Origin: a bacterium | Lineage (GTDB): Bacteria; JAJVIF01; JAPKYR01 | DNA length: 37,035 bases | Direction: 5' to 3' | NCBI GenBank assembly: GCA_026394215.1 | Contig: JAPKYR010000164.1 | Coordinates: 1 to 37,035, forward strand | Shown here: piece after piece, positions 7,761-16,103 of the stretch | Layout: the number at the start of each line of letters is the position of its first letter | Numbering within the stretch: position 1 is the stretch's first letter | Notes under the pieces: generated by a model | The model's input: the letters and a program-made list of their open reading frames with translations, nothing else | Told to the model about the DNA's origin: nothing | The model's database searches: none | Made by a program: the position numbers and the translations under genes

Positions 7761-9869
7761 ATGAGATTACTTGAGTCAGCTTCAGTACGCAAAACAATTC
7801 AGATCGTCCTCATTTTATGGGCGGGCTATGTAATTTCCCTCTACGTAATCCACCAGAGCCATAATCTTGAGAGCATTCCGTACGATCTTCCCCGGATAAT
7901 CAAATATCTGTCCCTGAACGCATTTCTTCCGGCCTTATGGGGGATACTCTTTACAATTACGGCATATGGATTGGGACGGTTGTTTCTGGACTTAATTAAA
8001 ACGTCTTCGACGCTGGATAACCTGATCGACGACATTATTTTCAGCATTGCTACAGGATTCGGGCTTATCGGGCTTGGGACATTCCTTCTGGGTTCAATCG
8101 GACTCCTTCAGGTCTGGTTGCATGTCGGGCTTGGGGTCGCAATTGTCGCGGTCACTCACAGGAAAATCCTGAACCTGTTTAGAAACATCAAAACTGCATG
8201 GGATACAGAAAACGATCTGAGCAGCCTTGAAAAATTCATGCTTGTTTTGATCGGCGCTATTATCATATGGGGGTTGCCCTCATTTTTCTTTCCTCCATAT
8301 GGGTTCGACAGCCTGAACTCCCATCTCCCCGCCCCATTGAAGTATATCCATGATGGCCGGATCATCTTCCACCCGGAGATAAATTTTAATAATTTTCCTG
8401 AAACGGTTGAGATGTGGTTCCTGCAATCTCTGCTGGTGCTTCCGGAAGGAGCCGGATCATGGTTGATGGCAATCTGCCACCTGCTGACTACACTGACAGT
8501 ATTCGCGATGACAAGAAGGTTTTTCGGCAGAGGATCGGCGATGGTCGCGGTGATTTTTTACATCCTGATAGAGAAGGTTTTTCTGTTCGCGACGATGGCG
8601 TTTATCGATCAGGGTCTCACTCTGATGATCGTTCTCGGGACTTACGCGGCGCTTAGGTATATAAAGGAGCCATCAAGGCCTGTCGCGGTCCTTGTCGGAT
8701 TAATGCTTGGTTTTGCCTGTGGGATAAAATATTCGGCATTTATCACAGTCCTGCTTCTCGGGCTTGTGGTAATCGCATTTGAGATACAGGGTAAAAGGAA
8801 TTTCAAACGCCTTTCGATTGACCTTGGCATTTCGACCGGCATCCTTATCCTGGTTTGCTGCGTCTGGTATATTCGTAACTGGATCTGGTTCCATAATCCT
8901 CTATTCCCGTTTTATCCCGAGCTGTTCCCCACCGATGGCGGTACATACGCGCAATATATCGATGATCTGAAAATCGACCACACACGCATGCTGAGCATGT
9001 TCAGTCTGGGCGACCATGCCGGCATCCCCGCATTTTTCGCTCTACCGGTGCTTCTCACATTCGATCCATTCAGCCCATACGATCAGCAGGGCGTCGGAGT
9101 AGTCGGTCCATGGTTTCTGCTGACTTTTCCGCTGATCATTTTTCTGAGAAGCATCCCGAGGGTTCTCGCAGCGATGCTCGCGATAATAGTCGCGACATAC
9201 GGCTACTGGTACTTCTTCGAGCACATGCTCCATCTTCGGTATATGATGCCGATCTTTTCGCTCCAGGCGGCGTTCGCAGGAATGCTTCTATGGAACGGCC
9301 TCAAACCCGACTCACTGGAATATAAAAGCCCGATGCAGTGGGTCGCCCTGTCGTTAATTTTAAGCCTGTTGATCACCTGCTTCGCCGGTATCGTTATTCC
9401 CTCGGAAACTGCAAGAAAATTTCCGGTCCTTCCGGAAGAAAAAACCAAATATTACACCGATATGATCAATTCATACCGGGTTGTCGAGGATATGAACGAG
9501 ATTGCCCGGGAGGATGTCGGCGAGGGCGGCGACCCGTCGGATGTCCGCGTTTATGGATATTACATGGAGCAAACCCGCTGGTTCGCGGATTTTACGCTTG
9601 TGGGAAACCAGATCGGATATGCCGATCACGATTCATACTTGAGCCATACATCCACCGCCCGTGAACTATATGAGTGGTTGAAAAGCTACGATATTGATTA
9701 CCTGATCATGAATGTTCCCTATGCCAATCTGCAATTGAACTTAGATACCGCACTCGCGGTTCCCGACAATAAGACAAATACAACACAGGGAACCATAATG
9801 CCGGACTGGGAGCAATATTTCGAAGTGCTTGATTCGTATTACTACGTGTATTCCTTCAAGCTTAAGTAG
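7761..9869 (+). CDS. GT-C-like polytopic membrane protein (putative glycosyltransferase)
   Basis: A 702-residue protein with about 12 hydrophobic helices and a soluble C-terminal domain of about 130 residues. The loop FPPYGFDSLNSHLPAPLKYI, followed by a segment with NFNNFPETVEMW, and the later WYIRNWIWFHNPLFPFYPELF, match uncharacterised GT39-like membrane proteins in which an Asp in the first long outer loop is the likely catalytic residue. The C-terminal part (YGYYMEQTRWFADFTLVGNQ, then ELYEWLKSYDIDYLIMN) resembles the same region in the next gene, so the two are paralogs. A lipid-linked sugar donor and an envelope acceptor are inferred from the fold only. The ATG at 7761 is weakly supported by a GGAAGG 13 bases upstream. 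Only 5-14 bases separate it from the next gene, so they are very likely co-transcribed. Confidence 0.8.
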   Translation: MRLLESASVRKTIQIVLILWAGYVISLYVIHQSHNLESIPYDLPRIIKYLSLNAFLPALWGILFTITAYGLGRLFLDLIKTSSTLDNLIDDIIFSIATGFGLIGLGTFLLGSIGLLQVWLHVGLGVAIVAVTHRKILNLFRNIKTAWDTENDLSSLEKFMLVLIGAIIIWGLPSFFFPPYGFDSLNSHLPAPLKYIHDGRIIFHPEINFNNFPETVEMWFLQSLLVLPEGAGSWLMAICHLLTTLTVFAMTRRFFGRGSAMVAVIFYILIEKVFLFATMAFIDQGLTLMIVLGTYAALRYIKEPSRPVAVLVGLMLGFACGIKYSAFITVLLLGLVVIAFEIQGKRNFKRLSIDLGISTGILILVCCVWYIRNWIWFHNPLFPFYPELFPTDGGTYAQYIDDLKIDHTRMLSMFSLGDHAGIPAFFALPVLLTFDPFSPYDQQGVGVVGPWFLLTFPLIIFLRSIPRVLAAMLAIIVATYGYWYFFEHMLHLRYMMPIFSLQAAFAGMLLWNGLKPDSLEYKSPMQWVALSLILSLLITCFAGIVIPSETARKFPVLPEEKTKYYTDMINSYRVVEDMNEIAREDVGEGGDPSDVRVYGYYMEQTRWFADFTLVGNQIGYADHDSYLSHTSTARELYEWLKSYDIDYLIMNVPYANLQLNLDTALAVPDNKTNTTQGTIMPDWEQYFEVLDSYYYVYSFKLK

Positions 9870-9883
9870 ATAAGTTGAAATTA

Positions 9884-12325
9884 ATGAATGCTCTTCTTGA
9901 AATAATAAAAGAGAAACGAAAGGAACTCCTTTACGCCTGGATATTATTCGCGATATTTGTCGTGTCGCAGTATCTCTATCGGTTCGCTCACCAGGAAGAA
10001 TTTACCTTAACTGTCGCTCTTGAATATATTTTCGGTTTTTCACGATACATGATCCTGCCATGGGTCCTTACCATACTTCTTGGGTTGTCGGGATATGTAC
10101 TTGGGCGGATTTTCCTGGGGATTGTCGCGAAGGACCTGAAATACAGGTGCGACCTTGAAGAGACCATCTGGGCGATTGGAACCGGCCTGGGACTGATTGC
10201 GCTCATTACTTTTTTCATCGGGCTTGCCAAGCTGATCTACTCTTTTATTTTCGTACTCCTCTTTATTTTTCTTCTCGTTGGCGGATTTAAACACCTTAAA
10301 CATTTATCGAATGTCGTCAGGAAAGGGCTTAGACCTCTCAATCTGGATCTGCTGGAATGGGTACTATTCGCTCTTTTCGTTGCGATTGTCGCAAATACCT
10401 TCTTCCTCACATGCAACCCAACCATAAGTTACGATTCGCTCACATACCATCTTGCGGCGCCGAAGTTCTATATCCGTGAACATGCAATCGCTTATCATCC
10501 ATGGATCCATTTCAATAGCTTCCCGCAGCTTCAGGAAATGCTCCTGATGCTTCAGATGATGGTGATAAAAGACCCTGGGGGATCGCTCTCGTACTTCTGT
10601 ACATTGCTTGCCGCGGCGACTATTTATTTCACCGGGGAGATGTATTTCTCGAAAAAATCGGGCGCAATCGCAGCAGTGCTTTTCATGCTGATCCAGGAGA
10701 TTTACCAGGACAGCAAATCGGCGCTTGTCGAAAATATCCTGATTTTCTATACGGTTCTCCTCCTCCATGGATTTCTGGCCTGGGCGGAAACGAAAGACCG
10801 TCGATGGCTCGTTCTGATGGGCATCGGGGGCGGACTCGCCTGTGGCGTGAAATATTTCGGGATTACGACAGCCTTTTTCCTGATTATCCTGATGGTCGTA
10901 GCTTATTATCTCCCAAGGTTCAAATGGGAGAGGATTGAAACAGTAATCGAACCGGTTGTGGCCGGGCAATCTGAAGACGAAACCAAAAATAATAACAATA
11001 ATAATACCAATCACAAAAATATAATTAAAAAGAATAATATAAAATTATCACCGAAGGCAATAGCGAAGGAGACAAGGGTTCTAAAACCTGTCAAACCTCT
11101 TAAGCATCCCGGGCTCGTGGGAGCTATCGGACTGGTCATCCTCTGGACCGCGATTATTGGGTCGCCATGGTACATAAGGAATATCGTCCTTTTCGGGAAT
11201 CCATTCTTTCCTTTCTATGAAAACATTTTTGGTGCATTTAAATTCGGGACATTGAGCCAGTACAAAGTATCGGCTGCGATAGATCATTTAGAGATGCTGC
11301 AGTATTTTCATTACAATCTGACACCTCTGAGGTTTATCACTTCACCGTGGGACTGGACTTTCCATCATAACTATCCGTGGTTCCAGAGCGATCATCCCGG
11401 CGCGGTGGGGCCATTCCTTCTTGCGTTGACCCCGGTACTTTTATTCGTGCGCAAGTGGCGGAAGTCTGCGATCCTGTACGGATTATTTACCCTCATTTTT
11501 TACATGTACTGGCTTGTGGGAGAACGGATTCAACACCTTCGCTATATGGCGACCGCATTTCCGATTCATTGCCTGGTAATCGCGTGGGGGGTCACGGACG
11601 TCTTCAACCTGAATAAGTTTACGTCGCGAAAAAAATCGCATATTTTCATGCTCGTTCTTTTGTTGACATTCGGATTCAGCTTTTTCTACCGCACGACAAG
11701 CTATCAGGGAATAGGAGCTACTAACATTTATTTTACGGACCAGTCCCGGAGCGTTTATTTAACGGCTCAGTTGGCAGAATTCACAATAATTGACAAGGTC
11801 ATCAACACGCAGATCAGGAAAGGCGAGGAGATGGTGGCGGCGGGAGAGGTCGATGCGGCTAGGCTGGTCCTGACAAAAGATACAATAATATATGGATTAA
11901 GCTGCGAGAACAGGCGGTTTTATGTCGATTGCATGTTGATCGGTGGTTTATTCGGGTACGCGAACTATAAGGAATTCATGGATCATGCGTCGACCAGCGA
12001 TGAGCTTTACGAATATCTGCATTCACTGGGTTGCGACTTTCTCCTTGTGAATAAAACAGTGGCGCAGAGGATGGATTATCGCGTCGATATCCAGCTTCCG
12101 GAGGATGAGCAATTTACGCAAAGGTTCGAGGAGATCGCGCGGATGGGGGACGTGATTTTCTATTACCTTGCGGGACCGGGAGAGGAAAGACATCTGAGTG
12201 GATTTAATGTCGACAATGAAGGACCGAGCCAGACGGAAGGTGGGGAGACGCCGGAGTATCAGAGGATAGTGCCGGAGCAGCCTGAGGACCTGTTGGAGAA
12301 TCCAACCAGCCAGCCTGGGTATTAG
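9884..12325 (+). CDS. GT-C-like polytopic membrane protein, paralog of the preceding gene
   Basis: About 813 residues from the ATG at 9884; a TTG at 9875 is a possible alternative start. The layout matches the upstream gene: TISYDSLTYHLAAPKFYIRE with the probable catalytic Asp, HFNSFPQLQEMLLML, PWYIRNIVLFGNPFFPFYENIFG, and a C-terminal region with FGYANYKEFMDHASTSDELY. It differs by a long hydrophilic loop of about 70 residues at about 345-415 holding an Asn/Lys-rich low-complexity run, encoded by an AT-rich stretch at 10983-11050. The last 45 residues are a Pro/Glu-rich tail with no counterpart in the paralog. Likely role: transfer of a sugar from a lipid carrier to an envelope component, in a unit with the preceding protein. 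The acceptor is unknown. Confidence 0.8.
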   Translation: MNALLEIIKEKRKELLYAWILFAIFVVSQYLYRFAHQEEFTLTVALEYIFGFSRYMILPWVLTILLGLSGYVLGRIFLGIVAKDLKYRCDLEETIWAIGTGLGLIALITFFIGLAKLIYSFIFVLLFIFLLVGGFKHLKHLSNVVRKGLRPLNLDLLEWVLFALFVAIVANTFFLTCNPTISYDSLTYHLAAPKFYIREHAIAYHPWIHFNSFPQLQEMLLMLQMMVIKDPGGSLSYFCTLLAAATIYFTGEMYFSKKSGAIAAVLFMLIQEIYQDSKSALVENILIFYTVLLLHGFLAWAETKDRRWLVLMGIGGGLACGVKYFGITTAFFLIILMVVAYYLPRFKWERIETVIEPVVAGQSEDETKNNNNNNTNHKNIIKKNNIKLSPKAIAKETRVLKPVKPLKHPGLVGAIGLVILWTAIIGSPWYIRNIVLFGNPFFPFYENIFGAFKFGTLSQYKVSAAIDHLEMLQYFHYNLTPLRFITSPWDWTFHHNYPWFQSDHPGAVGPFLLALTPVLLFVRKWRKSAILYGLFTLIFYMYWLVGERIQHLRYMATAFPIHCLVIAWGVTDVFNLNKFTSRKKSHIFMLVLLLTFGFSFFYRTTSYQGIGATNIYFTDQSRSVYLTAQLAEFTIIDKVINTQIRKGEEMVAAGEVDAARLVLTKDTIIYGLSCENRRFYVDCMLIGGLFGYANYKEFMDHASTSDELYEYLHSLGCDFLLVNKTVAQRMDYRVDIQLPEDEQFTQRFEEIARMGDVIFYYLAGPGEERHLSGFNVDNEGPSQTEGGETPEYQRIVPEQPEDLLENPTSQPGY

Positions 12326-12342
12326 GAAAAAACAAATTTATT

Positions 12343-12387
12343 GGCACTAACTACAGAGGCACTAACTACAGAGGCACGAACGTTAGT
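12343..12387 (+). repeat. 15-bp tandem repeat, two exact units plus a diverged third
   Basis: GGCACTAACTACAGA occurs at 12343-12357 and 12358-12372, and is followed by the related GGCACGAACGTTAGT at 12373-12387. The third unit also forms part of the left outer arm of the inverted repeat described below. It lies just after the stop codon of the GT-C-like gene. Confidence 0.8.
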
Positions 12388-12517
12388 GAGTGCACGCCTT
12401 AGACCAATTCCACCAGACAACGATTGATTCAAATTTCAAATCGGCTCGGCAGGAGCCTGTTTAGACCGGGGACATGGTTTACAGGTGTTCGGAGACATAG
12501 TTTACACATAATATCTG

Positions 12518-13678
12518 TTAAGTATCAAGGCAAGTCCCCATGGATGCCCCCCCAGGGGGGGCATCGCGAAAGTTTATACGTAAAAGAATCTGTCTGACAA
12601 AAACCGCATTGTAAACGCCTTCCTCAACTTCGCGCACAGCCACTGGAAACCCTTTCAATCCCATCCCGACGCGCCATAATCTTCCCTTAAAACTAATCGT
12701 CCCGTGTTTGCTGACCTTCCTTATCATGTCGTCCGGCGAATATTCTATCTCGGGCATCCTTTCGGGAAACGGGATGTCGCTTAATTGAAATCTCTGAGAC
12801 GGCGTCTGAAACCCGATCGCCTCGTGCGGCCGTAGAAAATTGTAGTCCTCGCGCCACTCGTCGAAAGCCCTCTGGCACTCGGCAAGAGAGCCGAACTGCC
12901 GCGCCTGGATGACCTCTGCCTTCAGGGTCCGATGCATCCTCTCGATCTTTCCCATCGTCTGCGGGTGGTACGCGGCTGAGCGCTTCAATTCGATCCCCAG
13001 TCGGATCAGCCACAGCGCCAGGTCGGTCAGACTCTTCGGCTGTCCCGCCATCCCCCATGGATTACCGTTGTCGGTGATGATCGCGCGCGGAAGACCATAG
13101 CGCCGGAACACCTCTCTTAATCGGGTTTTCACGGTGTCACCCTTCTCGTTTGAGCATGCGCCCAACTCCAGAAGGTAGCGTGAATGGTCGTCGAGCAAAG
13201 TCAGCGGATGGCACCGCCCGAACTTCGTTTTGAAGTGCCCCTTGAAGTCCATCTGCAGAAGCCCCATCGGCGCTTCGCTTTCAAAACGCCTCCACTTTTT
13301 CGCGACGCCTTCGGAGTCCAGCCTGCCGTTGCGCCTCAGGATCTCAGTGATCGTCGACGGCGACGGGAGTCCGACCTCGCCGTAACCTTCAAGGTAGCGT
13401 TTGATCTTCCTCGCACCCCATGTCGGGCGTTCGTCGCGGATCAGAAGTACCAGTTTTTCGGTCGCATCATCCGCCTTCCATGGCGAATGATTCGGTCGTC
13501 TCGACCGCTCTTCCAGTCCGGTCTCGCCCTCTTGTGCGAATCGATCGAGCCATTTGTAGCCTGTCGGACGGCTTATTCCGAATCGCTGACACAACAGGCT
13601 TACATTTGCTTCAGGCTGACTAGCCAATATTACAAATTCCTTCTTCGGAGACATCTTGCTGACCTTTTCGAATGGCAT
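12518..13678 (-). CDS. IS481-family transposase
   Basis: About 386 residues. An N-terminal helix-turn-helix (ANVSLLCQRFGISRPTGYKW) is followed by a second winged-helix-like region (RPTWGARKIKRYL) and an rve integrase core. Counted from a TTG at 13690, the DDE residues are Asp148 (MDFKGHF), Asp207 (IITDNGNPWG) and Glu250 (HPQTMGKIERMHRTLK), with the normal 42-residue spacing between the last two. The ATG at 13678 is chosen because MPFEKVSKMSPKKEFV lines up with the usual MPWK start of this family; the TTG at 13690 adds four residues. The last codons run through a C7/G7 hairpin, so the terminal residues may not be ancestral. Confidence 0.92.
   Translation of the reverse strand: MPFEKVSKMSPKKEFVILASQPEANVSLLCQRFGISRPTGYKWLDRFAQEGETGLEERSRRPNHSPWKADDATEKLVLLIRDERPTWGARKIKRYLEGYGEVGLPSPSTITEILRRNGRLDSEGVAKKWRRFESEAPMGLLQMDFKGHFKTKFGRCHPLTLLDDHSRYLLELGACSNEKGDTVKTRLREVFRRYGLPRAIITDNGNPWGMAGQPKSLTDLALWLIRLGIELKRSAAYHPQTMGKIERMHRTLKAEVIQARQFGSLAECQRAFDEWREDYNFLRPHEAIGFQTPSQRFQLSDIPFPERMPEIEYSPDDMIRKVSKHGTISFKGRLWRVGMGLKGFPVAVREVEEGVYNAVFVRQILLRINFRDAPPGGASMGTCLDT
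12543..12565. repeat. G/C-run hairpin at the transposase 3' end
   Basis: GATGCCCCCCC, a single A, then GGGGGGGCATC form an 11-bp perfect stem with a one-base centre, overlapping the last codons of the transposase gene. It could slow or end transcription leaving the IS, but no T-run follows. The homopolymers are also places where assembly errors could shift the frame. Confidence 0.6.
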
Positions 13679-13886
13679 TTTCCACCCCAATTATTTTGGT
13701 GGCTGCCATTGTAATGTGTAAACCATGTCTCCGAACGTTTTGTAAAGGATGTGTCCGGTCTATACTTGCTCCTGCCGAGCCGTAAAAATTAATTTCAAGT
13801 GGAATTGGTCTGAGTTAGTGAGCATGGTAAAGCACTCGCTAACGCTCGTGCCTCTGATACTGATAACTGGATTTGCCCTAATACCC

Positions 13887-13915
13887 GCACAGCCCGGGAA
13901 TTTCCCGGGCCGTGC
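13887..13915. repeat. GC-rich hairpin in a gene-free stretch
   Basis: GCAC, one unpaired base, then the exact palindrome GCCCGGGAATTTCCCGGGC and GTGC form a strong hairpin. It lies in the gene-free stretch 13763-14097, which otherwise holds only the right arms of the repeat element and the AT-rich tandem repeat; I see no convincing gene there. A terminator role is possible, but there is no adjacent T-run. Confidence 0.6.
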
Positions 13916-14039
13916 CTGCTGAAACGTACTGCGTATGGAAAAGGGGGTAACTTTGTCTTGAGCGCGGACCCATCGCCCGCGTTCAATAGTAAAACAAATA
14001 CTTCATGGTAAAACCGAACTTCTCAATCTTGTCACCTTA

Positions 14040-14110
14040 TTTCAATTGTAAAAAATATTTTTTAATTGTAAAATAAATTTCAATTGTAAAATAAATTTCA
14101 ATTGTAAAAA
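14040..14110. repeat. AT-rich 18-bp tandem repeat, about four units
   Basis: The core TTTCAATTGTAAAA occurs at 14078-14091 and 14096-14109 (period 18), with diverged copies near 14060 and 14040. The array overlaps the end of the minus-strand lipoprotein gene: its last Tyr-Asn codons and TGA stop (14098-14100) are part of the final repeat unit. Confidence 0.75.
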
Positions 14111-16023
14111 CTTATTTCAGGACTTATGTAAACGTCGATTACAAAATCATTGTCGCTCAAGAGGGTTCTCAAATTATCCGAAAGTTGGATAGCTTCGACC
14201 ATCTCAGGTCCAGCGCCATAGAACGGTGGGGTGACAATATTGTCATACACGATCGGATACCCATCGTCGGTCCCATAAGCGCCGATGCCGTTCGGGTAGA
14301 AGTAATCGACCCATGCTTTCGCGGTGGGATATCCATCGTCAAGCAGGACAAGCACTTCGCACTGGTCGTTCTCGAATCTCGGGAAAGCTTCGATGAACCC
14401 CGGAATTCCAAGCAGAATCGGTTTCGCGAGGAATACGCTGTTGAAAGTGCCGTAAGTGCATGGCGGGGCGCTTAACGGAGGCGGGTAGCTCGATACAAGG
14501 ACCGGGACAACGGCGATCTGGGTGCTCACCTGATCGATCACGTTCTGAACATCCGCAAGGACATCCGCATTGTTTAGCAAAATCACAACTTCAGGTTCGC
14601 GGCCATCCGTATCGATCGCGTACAGAAGTTCGATCAGGTCGGCGATAAAGACTCCCTGATCCTCGCGCCCGATAATGTGTACGGGGCTTCCTGTCAGAAG
14701 ATAGCTTGAATCTACCGCCAGGCCGGTGTTATCCATTATCGCGGTCTGAGGCGTGATCTGGAATGTAATTTCGCTTACGGTGATTAACGAAGGATTGCCC
14801 GGCGTGTCGAGAGCCTGGATTGTGCCCTGCCGCTCGATGTAGGACGGCGGCGGAGAAACCTCCGTGACGGTAATTTCCTCTGCGGTGATGATATTGCCAT
14901 CGCGCGTCCCGGTCACCGATACATACATCCCGGTTTCCAATTCGGATGGTGCGACTGTCGACCCGAGAGAATTCTTGATAGTTGCTGAAGCGTAATCCTG
15001 GAACCTGACTCCGCCTGCGACGAGCGAGTTCGCATCGATTTCTTCGATGTCGCCGCTGCGTACGACTTTGAAATCAATGAACGGGTTGGTCGGGCCGGGT
15101 TCAACAACGATATTTTCCGCAATATTTGCGCCGTTGAAGATTGAATATTTTACGGTGGCGTTCCTGCCTGTTGAAATGTCGGACATGGCAAGCGTAGCGC
15201 CATCAACTTTACTGACAATATTTGTATTGCCCCAGATCTCGTAAGGAATTCCTTCCACGAAGAGCGTATTCGAGCCGACGCCGGAGACAGAGCCAAATGA
15301 TTCAACCGTAGTGGTATAGTCGAGAATTTCCATATAGGACGCGTGCGAGTCGGGGATGGCGTCGTTGTTGTAATCGATCGCAATCAGGTCGTCGAACAGC
15401 CCGTCGGAATCGAGATCGAAGTAAATAAGATCGGTCAGGAAATTAAGCTGAAGTAGAATCTTGCGGCTGCCGTCCGGACCATTGTACGTATAAGTCAGTT
15501 CGAGAATGTTATCGGCTGGACGGCTTACGATAATCGAGATATATGTTCCGAACGCGTTAGCGAGCGCGACAGGGATATTCAGGCTGACCGGGGTCTGCGG
15601 AAGGTTATCTCCTGTCAGGTCGGCATTGACGATAAATCTTAAATTGAAATACGCGAGCGGGTTAGCGTCGTTATTTTCGAAGTGATAGTGGCCGTTAGAC
15701 GAGAGGTTGCCCGGCTTCGGAAGCGGGGCGCCCCCGATATCGTCGCCGGGATCTATAATCCGCGCGGCGTAGTGAAGGTCGGCGGGCGCAGGGCCATCGA
15801 ACATATCGGCGGGAGGCGCAGCGAGGGAAACCGTCTCCATAAAAATAACCGATCCGGTTAATGCCGCGGTAGAAGTCACAGGCGGGATATTGGCGGGTTC
15901 TCCACCGCCTCCGCATGAAGACATGAACGAAAGGAGGGTGATAATGCACAGCAGCCCGATGATGCTCAGCATCCGGGGGGTTTTAAATCGAACAGGTTTT
16001 AAGGATTTCCAATTATACGACAT
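14098..16023 (-). CDS. Large lipoprotein with DUF5666-like repeats
   Basis: About 641 residues from the ATG at 16023, which has GGAGG 8 bases upstream. The signal peptide ends at a probable lipobox (LLSFMSSCGGGG), followed by a Gly/Pro spacer, so an outer-membrane or periplasmic lipoprotein is expected. Two or three beta-rich modules of about 70-90 residues in the middle, with patterns like GSVSGVGSNTLFVEG, VSVTGTRDGNIITAEEITV and GTIQALDTPG...ITVSEITFQI, look like DUF5666 domains. The last 150 residues, rich in Pro, Asp and Tyr, are unrecognised. No enzyme motif is visible. The gene follows the MocR regulator on the same strand with an 80-bp gap. Its final codons lie in an AT-rich tandem repeat, so the original C-terminus may have been replaced. 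Confidence 0.8.
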   Translation of the reverse strand: MSYNWKSLKPVRFKTPRMLSIIGLLCIITLLSFMSSCGGGGEPANIPPVTSTAALTGSVIFMETVSLAAPPADMFDGPAPADLHYAARIIDPGDDIGGAPLPKPGNLSSNGHYHFENNDANPLAYFNLRFIVNADLTGDNLPQTPVSLNIPVALANAFGTYISIIVSRPADNILELTYTYNGPDGSRKILLQLNFLTDLIYFDLDSDGLFDDLIAIDYNNDAIPDSHASYMEILDYTTTVESFGSVSGVGSNTLFVEGIPYEIWGNTNIVSKVDGATLAMSDISTGRNATVKYSIFNGANIAENIVVEPGPTNPFIDFKVVRSGDIEEIDANSLVAGGVRFQDYASATIKNSLGSTVAPSELETGMYVSVTGTRDGNIITAEEITVTEVSPPPSYIERQGTIQALDTPGNPSLITVSEITFQITPQTAIMDNTGLAVDSSYLLTGSPVHIIGREDQGVFIADLIELLYAIDTDGREPEVVILLNNADVLADVQNVIDQVSTQIAVVPVLVSSYPPPLSAPPCTYGTFNSVFLAKPILLGIPGFIEAFPRFENDQCEVLVLLDDGYPTAKAWVDYFYPNGIGAYGTDDGYPIVYDNIVTPPFYGAGPEMVEAIQLSDNLRTLLSDNDFVIDVYISPEISFYN

Positions 16024-16103
16024 TAAAACCGACCTCCGTTCAAATTGATTTTTTACTGATGGAACGCGATCACTTATATTATAACCACAAATCACCGGAT
16101 TCC

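Larger units (their letters stand above)
12462..13762 (-). mobile_element. IS481-family insertion sequence, about 1.3 kb
   Basis: The ends are inverted repeats of about 50 bp starting TAGACCGG, at 12462-12511 and 13713-13762. Each contains two tandem copies of a motif like GGAGACATGGTTTACAC, as expected of transposase-binding sites, with a one-base indel between the two ends. A single transposase gene fills the element. The outer limits are uncertain by a few bases because the flanking DNA is itself an inverted repeat, and for the same reason no target duplication can be read. The open transposase frame suggests a recent and possibly active copy. Confidence 0.88.
12371..13854. repeat. Nested inverted-repeat element (MITE-like) interrupted by an IS481 element
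   Basis: Three pairs of inverted repeats lie concentrically around the insertion sequence. Outer: 12371-12393 with 13832-13854 (23 bp, GAGGCACGARCGTTAGYGAGTGC, two mismatches). Middle: 12399-12413 with 13799-13813 (TTAGACCAATTCCAC, one mismatch). Inner: 12442-12456 with 13768-13782 (CGGCTCGGCAGGAGC, exact). Removing the IS leaves a compact hairpin-forming element of about 185 bp. A relative of the middle and inner parts occurs uninterrupted at 35657-35778. Confidence 0.8.

Noticed and set aside
10364-11014. Antisense open frame of 216 codons
   Set aside because: It is antisense to the conserved membrane domain of the GT-C-like protein, and its sequence is low in hydrophobic core and has no motif.
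13795-13986. Small minus-strand frame of 63 codons right of the IS
   Set aside because: It is built from the repeat arm and the GC-rich hairpin, with no ribosome site.
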